Below are positions 50,951 to 62,458 of a stretch of DNA of 64,000 nt, piece after piece. This stretch comes from Clusia tigrina. Lineage: Eukaryota > Arthropoda > Insecta > Diptera > Clusiidae. Under the pieces are notes generated by a model. The model searched no databases and was not told the origin of the DNA. It was given only the letters and a program-made list of their open reading frames with translations. The DNA is taken from the NCBI GenBank assembly GCA_920105625.2, contig OV050030.1, forward strand, positions 171,179,315 through 171,243,314, read 5' to 3'. The first letter of the stretch is position 1, and each line of letters opens with the position of its first letter. The position numbers and the translations under genes were made by a program.

Positions 50951-51671
50951 TTATTTGTTGTTGTCAGAAGTTCTATTGCATAGTTTTTGATACCTGGTCT
51001 TGATCATATTGTTTTGAAGCATCCATCGGCAGTGCTTTCTAAGTAACACCACTATTAAAAATTTCACTAAATCCAGTCTTTTGTGTGCTGCCTATTCCAT
51101 GCGCAAACCAAAAGGGTATTTTTTATTCGTTTCTGTTACACAAGAGACAACTATTTATTGTTTTACAGGTCTTGCGTGGCAGATGGATGGAAATATGTCT
51201 CCAAATACTTTAAAATGAATTTGGCAGATCTGGAAAAATATATTAGAAGGATTTTTAAGGAAAGGATTTGGTGTGTAGTTTTTTCCTTAATAAATCTTTC
51301 GGTATCCAAATGCAAAGAGCCCCCTTCGCCAAATTCAGGTTACAATTTGCGCAACCCGCAAACTACGGGAAGCAGCAGCTTTTGCATTTGGTTCTTTCTC
51401 ACCGCTATTTTCAGTACTATTGTCAATAAATGTCAATTCGTCGTGAATATCAGAATTGTCTAAATTGTCCGGAAGTATGCATAACTTATCAATAATTTGG
51501 TCATAAGATACAGTATTAGCATCCGATGTCAGGGAGAAATACATAATCTAGTAGTCAGATAAGAATCTAGTCGTCCGATACATATTTTATATCTCGTACT
51601 GAGGGATTAACATTATTTCCAAGTTTAGATCTCAATACAGATAATAAATTTTCCAGACAGTCCTGATTCAT
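50951..51671 (-). pseudogene. piggyBac/PGBD-like relic, further broken (unit 17)
   Basis: As unit 15 but with the AAGAGCCCCC form near 51315. Confidence 0.4.
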
Positions 51672-51682
51672 CTTACCAAATA

Positions 51683-52976
51683 CGAGGGGTACTATTTATA
51701 TTTCGGGAACTGGCAACACTAATGTCAATAGCTAAAATCTGGCAACACCATAATAAAGTTTGCCATTTTTTAGCATAAACGTACTCACAACATGTTGATG
51801 TACAAGTGATATTTGTTTTGTTTACAGTGAGTTAAGAAAATCAATTTGGCCAAAAAATGGAAATTTCAAGAGAAGGTTTTCGTTGGATTATTTTTCACAA
51901 CTTTCGATGTGGATTATCTCAACAAGAATGTGTCGATGAACTCAGTTCTTTGTATGGCGATAAAGCACCATAAAAAACCACAGTATATCGCTGGTATAGT
52001 GAATTCAATCGTGGTCGTAGTTCGGTCGCCGACGATCTCCGTGAAGGTCGTCCAAAGTCGGTTGTTGTGCCACGAAACATCGATGCAGTGCGTGAACTGA
52101 TAATGTAAGATCGTCATGTGAAATATCGTGAGATAGAGGACACCTTGGGCATTACTTCCACTTCCATACATTCAATATTGCATGAACATTTGGCTGTAAA
52201 AAAGATTTGTTCGCTTTGGATCCCACATAATTTGACAATCGCTCAAAAAAGTGTCGTGTCAATTGATGTAAGGAAATGATTAAAAAGTTCGACCGTGGTA
52301 CTTCAAAAGACGTGTATAAAATCGTAACAGGTGACGAATCATGGATATATGCGTATGAGTCGGAAACAAAACAACAATCGACCGTGTGGGTATTCCAAGA
52401 TGAGTTAAATCCAACAAAAGTTGTTCGTGGAAGAAGCACAGCGAAGCAAATGGTGCCTGTTTCTTCGGCCGAATGGGTCATGTGGCCACTGTTCCGCTGG
52501 AGCAACGTAGGATGGTCAATTCTGAGTGGTACACGACCATTTGTTTGCCGGAAGTCTTCGGAGAAATTCGTTAAACCAACCGCCAAAGACGAATCATTCT
52601 CCATCATGACAATGCGAGCTCTCACTCATCTCGTCAAACAGGTGAATTTTTGAGCAGTCAAAACATCCAATTGATGACTCATCCTCCGTACAGTCGTCCT
52701 TATTTGGCACCCAATGACTTCTTCTTGTTCCCGAATATCAAAGGTAAACTGCGTGGCCAACGTTTTACGAGCGCCTAAGAAGAAGTTGAAGCGTTCAAAA
52801 ACCACGTTTTGGAGGTGTCTCAAGAGGAATGGAAAACCTGCTATGACAAATGGTTTGAACGAATGCAAAAGTGTATTGATCATCAAGGGGAATATTTTGA
52901 AAAATATTAAAGCCATTTTCATTTAAAATTGTTTGTTATTATTTGCTATTCCCGAAATATAAATAGTAACTCCTCT
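51683..52976 (+). mobile_element. Dead mariner (unit 17)
   Basis: Transposase pseudogene 51857-52910. It has private GTGTCGTGTC near 52251 and GTTTGCCATT near 51768, and lacks the extra TAG of units 15-16. Confidence 0.93.
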
Positions 52977-54075
52977 TATAAAATCCTTAACTGACTCGTC
53001 GCTAATAGAAAATCATTGCAGATTGCTTGTATACTGCAAAGGGTGTAATGTAACCCGTCAATGCAATGTATTGTAACATGGGAAAGCACTTTCAAACTGG
53101 ATAAACTCAATAACACTTAAGTTTATCCAGTTGCCCATTAGTTTTGGAGACTGGACACTTTTTGGGGTTACTCGACATAAATGTATTTCCATCGTAAATG
53201 AAGTTCCATTTGTTAATAGTTACTAATATACGAGTACATTTAAAAAATGAAATATAATAAATACATTTATATTATATACACTTATGAAATATCTAAATCT
53301 ATGGTTCTTGAATACATTTAATATTATACTTTGCCGAATAAGAACATTTATATAATTATATATCTTAATTACATGTGTGCAGGGGTTAAAAAAGTCGACT
53401 TGGCTGATTGTTTCTTTTCCTACAGCCACTCAAAATGCATGTACACACGAGTAAACACTACAACCGGTCCGCTATTCATTTTCTCTTTGCAAATGGCTCG
53501 CCTTCAATTGCTCTGATTGAAATTCGTTTTCATTTCAAATTCAGAAATCAATAAATAAAAGTATAACATACCCACATTCATATACAAACGCACATTTCGC
53601 TCTTGGATTGCCGAGCAACTTCGGGCGTTGGGTCAAATAATTATGCCATAGTCAGCCACGCAATTTTAACTCATTTCGCTGAGTGAAGAGAACGATGTAG
53701 TATATTTGTAGTATATTGTCTTTGGTTGAAGCTGTCAGGCTGTTTATTCTATGAAAGTGTCTTACCAAAGAACATCAACGTAATAAGAAGTCCCATTAAG
53801 AAGAAGAACAAAATATTTGAGTTTGTTTTTCACGTTACATATAACGAAGTATAACTTCCATTGCTGCTGTTGGACAGGTGCGCATAGCTCCAGTGATAAC
53901 AGGGCAGGCAAGGCGTTGTACTTTAATAACCAACAGCTACATTAATATTAAAATGTGCACAAGGAATTTAATTCTCAGTGAACATAGTATACTCAATCCA
54001 AATTCAAGCTGGCAGATGGCTTCAGACTTATGACATGGACCACAATATGACTAGACCCCAAACTTGGCAAATTTA

Positions 54076-54796
54076 TTATTTGTTGTTGTCAGAAGTTCTA
54101 TTGCATAGTTTTTGATACCTGGTCTTGATCATATTGTTTTGAAGCATCCATCGGCAGTGCTTTCTAAGTAACACCACTATTAAAAATTTCACTAAATCCA
54201 GTCTTTTGTGTGCTGCCTATTCCATGCGCAAACCAAAAGGGTATTTTTTATTCGTTTCTGTTACACAAGAGACAACTATTTATTGTTTTACAGGTCTTGC
54301 GTGGCAGATGGATGGAAATATGTCTCCAAATACTTTAAAATGAATTTGGCAGATCTGGAAAAATATATTAGAAGGATTTTTAAGGAAAGGATTTGGTGTG
54401 TAGTTTTTTCCTTAATAAATCTTTCGGTATCCAAATGCAAAGGGCCCCCTTCGCCAAATTCAGGTTACAATTTGCGCAACCCGCAAACTACGGGAAGCAG
54501 CAGCTTTTGCATTTGGTTCTTTCTCACCGCTATTTTCAGTACTATTGTCAATAAATGTCAATTCGTCGTGAATATCAGAATTGTCTAAATTGTCCGGAAG
54601 TATGCATAACTTATCAATAATTTGGTCATAAGATACAGTATTAGCATCCGATGTCAGGGAGAAATACATAATCTAGTAGTCAGATAAGAATCTAGTCGTC
54701 CGATACATATTTTATATCTCGTACTGAGGGATTAACATTATTTCCAAGTTTAGATCTCAATACAGATAATAAATTTTCCAGACAGTCCTGATTCAT
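54076..54796 (-). pseudogene. piggyBac/PGBD-like relic, further broken (unit 18)
   Basis: As unit 15, with the AAGGGCCCCC form near 54440. Confidence 0.4.
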
Positions 54797-54807
54797 CTTA
54801 CCAAATA

Positions 54808-56101
54808 CGAGGGGTACTATTTATATTTCGGGAACTGGCAACACTAATGTCAATAGCTAAAATCTGGCAACACCATAATAAAGTTTGGCATTTTTTAGCA
54901 TAAACGTACTCACAACATGTTGATGTACAAGTGATATTTGTTTTGTTTACAGTGAGTTAAGAAAATCAATTTGGCCAAAAAATGGAAATTTCAAGAGAAG
55001 GTTTTCGTTGGATTATTTTTCACAACTTTCGATGTGGATTATCTCAACAAGAATGTGTCGATGAACTCAGTTCTTTGTATGGCGATAAAGCACCATAAAA
55101 AACCACAGTATATCGCTGGTATAGTGAATTCAATCGTGGTCGTAGTTCGGTCGCCGACGATCTCCGTGAAGGTCGTCCAAAGTCGGTTGTTGTGCCACGA
55201 AACATCGATGCAGTGCGTGAACTGATAATGTAAGATCGTCATGTGAAATATCGTGAGATAGAGGACACCTTGGGCATTACTTCCACTTCCATACATTCAA
55301 TATTGCATGAACATTTGGCTGTAAAAAAGATTTGTTCGCTTTGGATCCCACATAATTTGACAATCGCTCAAAAAAGTCTCGTGTCAATTGATGTAAGGAA
55401 ATGATTAAAAAGTTCGACCGTGGTACTTCAAAAGACGTGTATAAAATCGTAACAGGTGACGAATCATGGATATATGCGTATGAGTCGGAAACAAAACAAC
55501 AATCGACCGTGTGGGTATTCCAAGATGAGTTAAATCCAACAAAAGTTGTTCGTGGAAGAAGCACAGCGAAGCAAATGGTGCCTGTTTCTTCGGCCGAATG
55601 GGTCATGTGGCCACTGTTCCGCTGGAGCAACGTAGGATGGTCAATTCTGAGTGGTACACGACCATTTGTTTGCCGGAAGTCTTCGGAGAAATTCGTTAAA
55701 CCAACCGCCAAAGACGAATCATTCTCCATCATGACAATGCGAGCTCTCACTCATCTCGTCAAACAGGTGAATTTTTGAGCAGTCAAAACATCCAATTGAT
55801 GACTCATCCTCCGTACAGTCGTCCTTATTTGGCACCCAATGACTTCTTCTTGTTCCCGAATATCAAAGGTAAACTGCGTGGCCAACGTTTTACGAGCGCC
55901 TAAGAAGAAGTTGAAGCGTTCAAAAACCACGTTTTGGAGGTGTCTCAAGAGGAATGGAAAACCTGCTATGACAAATGGTTTGAACGAATGCAAAAGTGTA
56001 TTGATCATCAAGGGGAATATTTTGAAAAATATTAAAGCCATTTTCATTTAAAATTGTTTGTTATTATTTGCTATTCCCGAAATATAAATAGTAACTCCTC
56101 T
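54808..56101 (+). mobile_element. Dead mariner (unit 18)
   Basis: Transposase pseudogene 54982-56035. No private change was noticed. Confidence 0.93.
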
Positions 56102-57200
56102 TATAAAATCCTTAACTGACTCGTCGCTAATAGAAAATCATTGCAGATTGCTTGTATACTGCAAAGGGTGTAATGTAACCCGTCAATGCAATGTATTGTA
56201 ACATGGGAAAGCACTTTCAAACTGGATAAACTCAATAACACTTAAGTTTATCCAGTTGCCCATTAGTTTTGGAGACTGGACACTTTTTGGGGTTACTCGA
56301 CATAAATGTATTTCCATCGTAAATGAAGTTCCATTTGTTAATAGTTACTAATATACGAGTACATTTAAAAAATGAAATATAATAAATACATTTATATTAT
56401 ATACACTTATGAAATATCTAAATCTATGGTTCTTGAATACATTTAATATTATACTTTGCCGAATAAGAACATTTATATAATTATATATCTTAATTACATG
56501 TGTGCAGGGGTTAAAAAAGTCGACTTGGCTGATTGTTTCTTTTCCTACAGCCACTCAAAATGCATGTACACACGAGTAAACACTACAACCGGTCCGCTAT
56601 TCATTTTCTCTTTGCAAATGGCTCGCCTTCAATTGCTCTGATTGAAATTCGTTTTCATTTCAAATTCAGAAATCAATAAATAAAAGTATAACATACCCAC
56701 ATTCATATACAAACGCACATTTCGCTCTTGGATTGCCGAGCAACTTCGGGCGTTGGGTCAAATAATTATGCCATAGTCAGCCACGCAATTTTAACTCATT
56801 TCGCTGAGTGAAGAGAACGATGTAGTATATTTGTAGTATATTGTCTTTGGTTGAAGCTGTCAGGCTGTTTATTCTATGAAAGTGTCTTACCAAAGAACAT
56901 CAACGTAATAAGAAGTCCCATTAAGAAGAAGAACAAAATATTTGAGTTTGTTTTTCACGTTACATATAACGAAGTATAACTTCCATTGCTGCTGTTGGAC
57001 AGGTGCGCATAGCTCCAGTGATAACAGGGCAGGCAAGGCGTTGTACTTTAATAACCAACAGCTACATTAATATTAAAATGTGCACAAGGAATTTAATTCT
57101 CAGTGAACATAGTATACTCAATCCAAATTCAAGCTGGCAGATGGCTTCAGACTTATGACATGGACCACAATATGACTAGACCCCAAACTTGGCAAATTTA

Positions 57201-57921
57201 TTATTTGTTGTTGTCAGAAGTTCTATTGCATAGTTTTTGATACCTGGTCTTGATCATATTGTTTTGAAGCATCCATCGGCAGTGCTTTCTAAGTAACACC
57301 ACTATTAAAAATTTCACTAAATCCAGTCTTTTGTGTGCTGCCTATTCCATGCGCAAACCAAAAGGGTATTTTTTATTCGTTTCTGTTACACAAGAGACAA
57401 CTATTTATTGTTTTACAGGTCTTGCGTGGCAGATGGATGGAAATATGTCTCCAAATACTTTAAAATGAATTTGGCAGATCTGGAAAAATATATTAGAAGG
57501 ATTTTTAAGGAAAGGATTTGGTGTGTAGTTTTTTCCTTAATAAATCTTTCGGTATCCAAATGCAAAGAGCCCCCTTCGCCAAATTCAGGTTACAATTTGC
57601 GCAACCCGCAAACTACGGGAAGCAGCAGCTTTTGCATTTGGTTCTTTCTCACCGCTATTTTCAGTACTATTGTCAATAAATGTCAATTCGTCGTGAATAT
57701 CAGAATTGTCTAAATTGTCCGGAAGTATGCATAACTTATCAATAATTTGGTCATAAGATACAGTATTAGCATCCGATGTCAGGGAGAAATACATAATCTA
57801 GTAGTCAGATAAGAATCTAGTCGTCCGATACATATTTTATATCTCGTACTGAGGGATTAACATTATTTCCAAGTTTAGATCTCAATACAGATAATAAATT
57901 TTCCAGACAGTCCTGATTCAT
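57201..57921 (-). pseudogene. piggyBac/PGBD-like relic, further broken (unit 19)
   Basis: As unit 17, with the AAGAGCCCCC form near 57565. Confidence 0.4.
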
Positions 57922-57932
57922 CTTACCAAATA

Positions 57933-59226
57933 CGAGGGGTACTATTTATATTTCGGGAACTGGCAACACTAATGTCAATAGCTAAAATCTGGCAACACCA
58001 TAATAAAGTTTGGCATTTTTTAGCATAAACGTACTCACAACATGTTGATGTACAAGTGATATTTGTTTTGTTTACAGTGAGTTAAGAAAATCAATTTGGC
58101 CAAAAAATGGAAATTTCAAGAGAAGGTTTTCGTTGGATTATTTTTCACAACTTTCGATGTGGATTATCTCAACAAGAATGTGTCGATGAACTCAGTTCTT
58201 TGTATGGCGATAAAGCACCATAAAAAACCACAGTATATCGCTGGTATAGTGAATTCAATCGTGGTCGTAGTTCGGTCGCCGACGATCTCCGTGAAGGTCG
58301 TCCAAAGTCGGTTGTTGTGCCACGAAACATCGATGCAGTGCGTGAACTGATAATGTAAGATCGTCATGTGAAATATCGTGAGATAGAGGACACCTTGGGC
58401 ATTACTTCCACTTCCATACATTCAATATTGCATGAACATTTGGCTGTAAAAAAGATTTGTTCGCTTTGGATCCCACATAATTTGACAATCGCTCAAAAAA
58501 GTCTCGTGTCAATTGATGTAAGGAAATGATTAAAAAGTTCGACCGTGGTACTTCAAAAGACGTGTATAAAATCGTAACAGGTGACGAATCATGGATATAT
58601 GCGTATGAGTCGGAAACAAAACAACAATCGACCGTGTGGGTATTCCAAGATGAGTTAAATCCAACAAAAGTTGTTCGTGGAAGAAGCACAGCGAAGCAAA
58701 TGGTGCCTGTTTCTTCGGCCGAATGGGTCATGTGGCCACTGTTCCGCTGGAGCAACGTAGGATGGTCAATTCTGAGTGGTACACGACCATTTGTTTGCCG
58801 GAAGTCTTCGGAGAAATTCGTTAAACCAACCGCCAAAGACGAATCATTCTCCATCATGACAATGCGAGCTCTCACTCATCTCGTCAAACAGGTGAATTTT
58901 TGAGCAGTCAAAACATCCAATTGATGACTCATCCTCCGTACAGTCGTCCTTATTTGGCACCCAATGACTTCTTCTTGTTCCCGAATATCAAAGGTAAACT
59001 GCGTGGCCAACGTTTTACGAGCGCCTAAGAAGAAGTTGAAGCGTTCAAAAACCACGTTTTGGAGGTGTCTCAAGAGGAATGGAAAACCTGCTATGACAAA
59101 TGGTTTGAACGAATGCAAAAGTGTATTGATCATCAAGGGGAATATTTTGAAAAATATTAAAGCCATTTTCATTTAAAATTGTTTGTTATTATTTGCTATT
59201 CCCGAAATATAAATAGTAACTCCTCT
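57933..59226 (+). mobile_element. Dead mariner (unit 19)
   Basis: Transposase pseudogene 58107-59160. No private change was noticed. Confidence 0.93.
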
Positions 59227-60325
59227 TATAAAATCCTTAACTGACTCGTCGCTAATAGAAAATCATTGCAGATTGCTTGTATACTGCAAAGGGTGTAATG
59301 TAACCCGTCAATGCAATGTATTGTAACATGGGAAAGCACTTTCAAACTGGATAAACTCAATAACACTTAAGTTTATCCAGTTGCCCATTAGTTTTGGAGA
59401 CTGGACACTTTTTGGGGTTACTCGACATAAATGTATTTCCATCGTAAATGAAGTTCCATTTGTTAATAGTTACTAATATACGAGTACATTTAAAAAATGA
59501 AATATAATAAATACATTTATATTATATACACTTATGAAATATCTAAATCTATGGTTCTTGAATACATTTAATATTATACTTTGCCGAATAAGAACATTTA
59601 TATAATTATATATCTTAATTACATGTGTGCAGGGGTTAAAAAAGTCGACTTGGCTGATTGTTTCTTTTCCTACAGCCACTCAAAATGCATGTACACACGA
59701 GTAAACACTACAACCGGTCCGCTATTCATTTTCTCTTTGCAAATGGCTCGCCTTCAATTGCTCTGATTGAAATTCGTTTTCATTTCAAATTCAGAAATCA
59801 ATAAATAAAAGTATAACATACCCACATTCATATACAAACGCACATTTCGCTCTTGGATTGCCGAGCAACTTCGGGCGTTGGGTCAAATAATTATGCCATA
59901 GTCAGCCACGCAATTTTAACTCATTTCGCTGAGTGAAGAGAACGATGTAGTATATTTGTAGTATATTGTCTTTGGTTGAAGCTGTCAGGCTGTTTATTCT
60001 ATGAAAGTGTCTTACCAAAGAACATCAACGTAATAAGAAGTCCCATTAAGAAGAAGAACAAAATATTTGAGTTTGTTTTTCACGTTACATATAACGAAGT
60101 ATAACTTCCATTGCTGCTGTTGGACAGGTGCGCATAGCTCCAGTGATAACAGGGCAGGCAAGGCGTTGTACTTTAATAACCAACAGCTACATTAATATTA
60201 AAATGTGCACAAGGAATTTAATTCTCAGTGAACATAGTATACTCAATCCAAATTCAAGCTGGCAGATGGCTTCAGACTTATGACATGGACCACAATATGA
60301 CTAGACCCCAAACTTGGCAAATTTA

Positions 60326-61046
60326 TTATTTGTTGTTGTCAGAAGTTCTATTGCATAGTTTTTGATACCTGGTCTTGATCATATTGTTTTGAAGCATCCA
60401 TCGGCAGTGCTTTCTAAGTAACACCACTATTAAAAATTTCACTAAATCCAGTCTTTTGTGTGCTGCCTATTCCATGCGCAAACCAAAAGGGTATTTTTTA
60501 TTCGTTTCTGTTACACAAGAGACAACTATTTATTGTTTTACAGGTCTTGCGTGGCAGATGGATGGAAATATGTCTCCAAATACTTTAAAATGAATTTGGC
60601 AGATCTGGAAAAATATATTAGAAGGATTTTTAAGGAAAGGATTTGGTGTGTAGTTTTTTCCTTAATAAATCTTTCGGTATCCAAATGCAAAGGGCCCCCT
60701 TCGCCAAATTCAGGTTACAATTTGCGCAACCCGCAAACTACGGGAAGCAGCAGCTTTTGCATTTGGTTCTTTCTCACCGCTATTTTCAGTACTATTGTCA
60801 ATAAATGTCAATTCGTCGTGAATATCAGAATTGTCTAAATTGTCCGGAAGTATGCATAACTTATCAATAATTTGGTCATAAGATACAGTATTAGCATCCG
60901 ATGTCAGGGAGAAATACATAATCTAGTAGTCAGATAAGAATCTAGTCGTCCGATACATATTTTATATCTCGTACTGAGGGATTAACATTATTTCCAAGTT
61001 TAGATCTCAATACAGATAATAAATTTTCCAGACAGTCCTGATTCAT
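60326..61046 (-). pseudogene. piggyBac/PGBD-like relic, further broken (unit 20)
   Basis: As unit 18, with the AAGGGCCCCC form near 60690. Confidence 0.4.
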
Positions 61047-61057
61047 CTTACCAAATA

Positions 61058-62351
61058 CGAGGGGTACTATTTATATTTCGGGAACTGGCAACACTAATGT
61101 CAATAGCTAAAATCTGGCAACACCATAATAAAGTTTGGCATTTTTTAGCATAAACGTACTCACAACATGTTGATGTACAAGTGATATTTGTTTTGTTTAC
61201 AGTGAGTTAAGAAAATCAATTTGGCCAAAAAATGGAAATTTCAAGAGAAGGTTTTCGTTGGATTATTTTTCACAACTTTCGATGTGGATTATCTCAACAA
61301 GAATGTGTCGATGAACTCAGTTCTTTGTATGGCGATAAAGCACCATAAAAAACCACAGTATATCGCTGGTATAGTGAATTCAATCGTGGTCGTAGTTCGG
61401 TCGCCGACGATCTCCGTGAAGGTCGTCCAAAGTCGGTTGTTGTGCCACGAAACATCGATGCAGTGCGTGAACTGATAATGTAAGATCGTCATGTGAAATA
61501 TCGTGAGATAGAGGACACCTTGGGCATTACTTCCACTTCCATACATTCAATATTGCATGAACATTTGGCTGTAAAAAAGATTTGTTCGCTTTGGATCCCA
61601 CATAATTTGACAATCGCTCAAAAAAGTCTCGTGTCAATTGATGTAAGGAAATGATTAAAAAGTTCGACCGTGGTACTTCAAAAGACGTGTATAAAATCGT
61701 GACAGGTGACGAATCATGGATATATGCGTATGAGTCGGAAACAAAACAACAATCGACCGTGTGGGTATTCCAAGATGAGTTAAATCCAACAAAAGTTGTT
61801 CGTGGAAGAAGCACAGCGAAGCAAATGGTGCCTGTTTCTTCGGCCGAATGGGTCATGTGGCCACTGTTCCGCTGGAGCAACGTAGGATGGTCAATTCTGA
61901 GTGGTACACGACCATTTGTTTGCCGGAAGTCTTCGGAGAAATTCGTTAAACCAACCGCCAAAGACGAATCATTCTCCATCATGACAATGCGAGCTCTCAC
62001 TCATCTCGTCAAACAGGTGAATTTTTGAGCAGTCAAAACATCCAATTGATGACTCATCCTCCGTACAGTCGTCCTTATTTGGCACCCAATGACTTCTTCT
62101 TGTTCCCGAATATCAAAGGTAAACTGTGTGGCCAACGTTTTACGAGCGCCTAAGAAGAAGTTGAAGCGTTCAAAAACCACGTTTTGGAGGTGTCTCAAGA
62201 GGAATGGAAAACCTGCTATGACAAATGGTTTGAACGAATGCAAAAGTGTATTGATCATCAAGGGGAATATTTTGAAAAATATTAAAGCCATTTTCATTTA
62301 AAATTGTTTGTTATTATTTGCTATTCCCGAAATATAAATAGTAACTCCTCT
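61058..62351 (+). mobile_element. Dead mariner, switched type (unit 20)
   Basis: Transposase pseudogene 61232-62285. From about 61697 it changes to the older ATCGTGACAGG form. It has a private CTGTGTGG near 62124. Confidence 0.93.
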
Positions 62352-62458
62352 TATAAAATCCTTAACTGACTCGTCGCTAAAAGAAAATCATTGCAGATTG
62401 CTTGTATACTGCAAAGGGTGTAATGTAACCCGTCAATGCAATGTATTGTAACATGGGA

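Larger units (their letters stand above)
49959..53083 (+). repeat. Satellite unit 17 (homogenised block)
   Basis: Length 3125 bp. It has AAGAGCCCCC instead of AAGGGCCCCC (near 51315), and private single-base changes GTTTGCCATT near 51768 and GTGTCGTGTC near 52251. Confidence 0.97.
53084..56208 (+). repeat. Satellite unit 18 (homogenised block)
   Basis: Length 3125 bp, with the AAGGGCCCCC form near 54440 and no private change noticed. Confidence 0.97.
56209..59333 (+). repeat. Satellite unit 19 (homogenised block)
   Basis: Length 3125 bp, with the AAGAGCCCCC form near 57565 and otherwise like unit 18. Confidence 0.97.
59334..62458 (+). repeat. Satellite unit 20 (homogenised block, switched right end)
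   Basis: Length 3125 bp. The left part is like unit 18. From ATCGTGACAGG near 61697 to its end (GCTAAAAGAAAATC near 62377) it carries older-type variants. It has a private CTGTGTGG near 62124. Confidence 0.97.

Noticed and set aside
43709..62458. Near-identical units as a pure assembly artefact
   Set aside because: Units differ at specific sites (extra TAG in 15-16, private changes in 17 and 20, alternating G/A), so they are not one copy repeated. The exact copy number still depends on the reads.
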